14,466 nucleotides of DNA from Actinomycetota bacterium (GTDB taxonomy: Bacteria; Actinomycetota; Actinomycetes; Actinomycetales; Microbacteriaceae). This document shows, in pieces, positions 14,365 to 14,466 of the stretch. The notes beneath the pieces are model-generated. The model was not told the origin of the DNA. It was given only the letters and a program-made list of their open reading frames with translations, and did not search any database. Made by a program: the position numbers and the translations under genes. Location: contig RFNI01000109.1 in the NCBI GenBank assembly GCA_009927245.1, positions 1-14,466 of the forward strand, written 5' to 3'. Position 1 is the first letter of the stretch, and each line of letters opens with the position of its first letter.

Positions 14365-14466
14365 ATGACAACTACTAAACCAATCTCTAAACACGCTACC
14401 TGGGCCTGGATGCTCTGGGACTGGGCTGAACAGCCGTTCCCAACCATCATCCAAACCTTTCATTTC
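14365..14466 (+). CDS. UMF1-family MFS transporter (Atg22-like), N-terminal fragment
   Basis: Thirty-four codons are visible before the window ends. After a short polar N-terminus (MTTTKPISKHAT), the sequence WAWMLWDWAEQPFPTIIQTFHF closely follows the start of bacterial UMF1/Atg22-like major facilitator proteins, where WALYDWANSAF-type motifs open the first membrane segment. Substrates of this family are mostly unknown. It is divergent from dnaK, with 216 bp between the starts, so its promoter may lie within reach of the HspR sites. No clear promoter or strong ribosome binding site was found (only a weak AGG at 14358-14360). The assignment rests on a short stretch. Confidence 0.65.
   Translation, partial: MTTTKPISKHATWAWMLWDWAEQPFPTIIQTFHF

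Overview
The window looks like an actinobacterial chromosome. The dnaK-grpE-dnaJ-hspR operon ends in a MerR-type HspR repressor and carries HAIR-like operators, which is an actinobacterial arrangement. The carbohydrate ABC transporter has no ATPase gene of its own, also common in that phylum. Protein style and moderate GC point to Microbacteriaceae, perhaps an aquatic Luna-type lineage (Rhodoluna/Aquiluna). That finer placement is inference.

Left part (1-8122): a beta-glucan (laminarin-type) utilisation locus. On the minus strand, in transcription order, lie a secreted sugar-binding protein, two ABC permeases, a GH1 beta-glucosidase broken by one frameshift, a LacI-family repressor, and the start of a large secreted protein with Ig-like repeats that runs off the left edge. 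A secreted GH16 endo-beta-1,3-glucanase is transcribed divergently from the binding protein. The same 12-bp near-palindrome (GAAAGCGGTTTC) occurs twice in the GH16/binding-protein promoter region and once between lacI and the Ig-like gene. The likely scheme is that GH16 cuts the polymer outside the cell, the ABC system imports oligosaccharides, GH1 releases glucose, and LacI controls all transcription units. The binding-protein mRNA leader also contains a strong hairpin with a competing alternative fold.

Middle part (8119-9760): pyrE (minus) and an exonuclease III gene (plus) diverge from only 16 bp. This gap fits two overlapping leaderless promoters. The exonuclease III gene carries two single-base deletions, and is followed by a coupled DUF1905 gene. 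pyrE overlaps the GH16 stop tail to tail.

Right part (9750-14466): the heat-shock operon dnaK-grpE-dnaJ-hspR on the minus strand, extended by an AlkD-like DNA alkylation-repair gene abutting hspR with no gap. Upstream of dnaK are two HAIR-like sites overlapping or flanking a recognisable promoter, plus two extra palindromes. A divergent gene at the right edge begins like a UMF1-family (Atg22-like) MFS transporter.

No rRNA, tRNA, CRISPR array, insertion sequence or convincing intrinsic terminator was seen, and no gene-free stretch exceeds 300 bases. The three single-base indels in two otherwise well-conserved genes raise the question of sequencing error against real decay.
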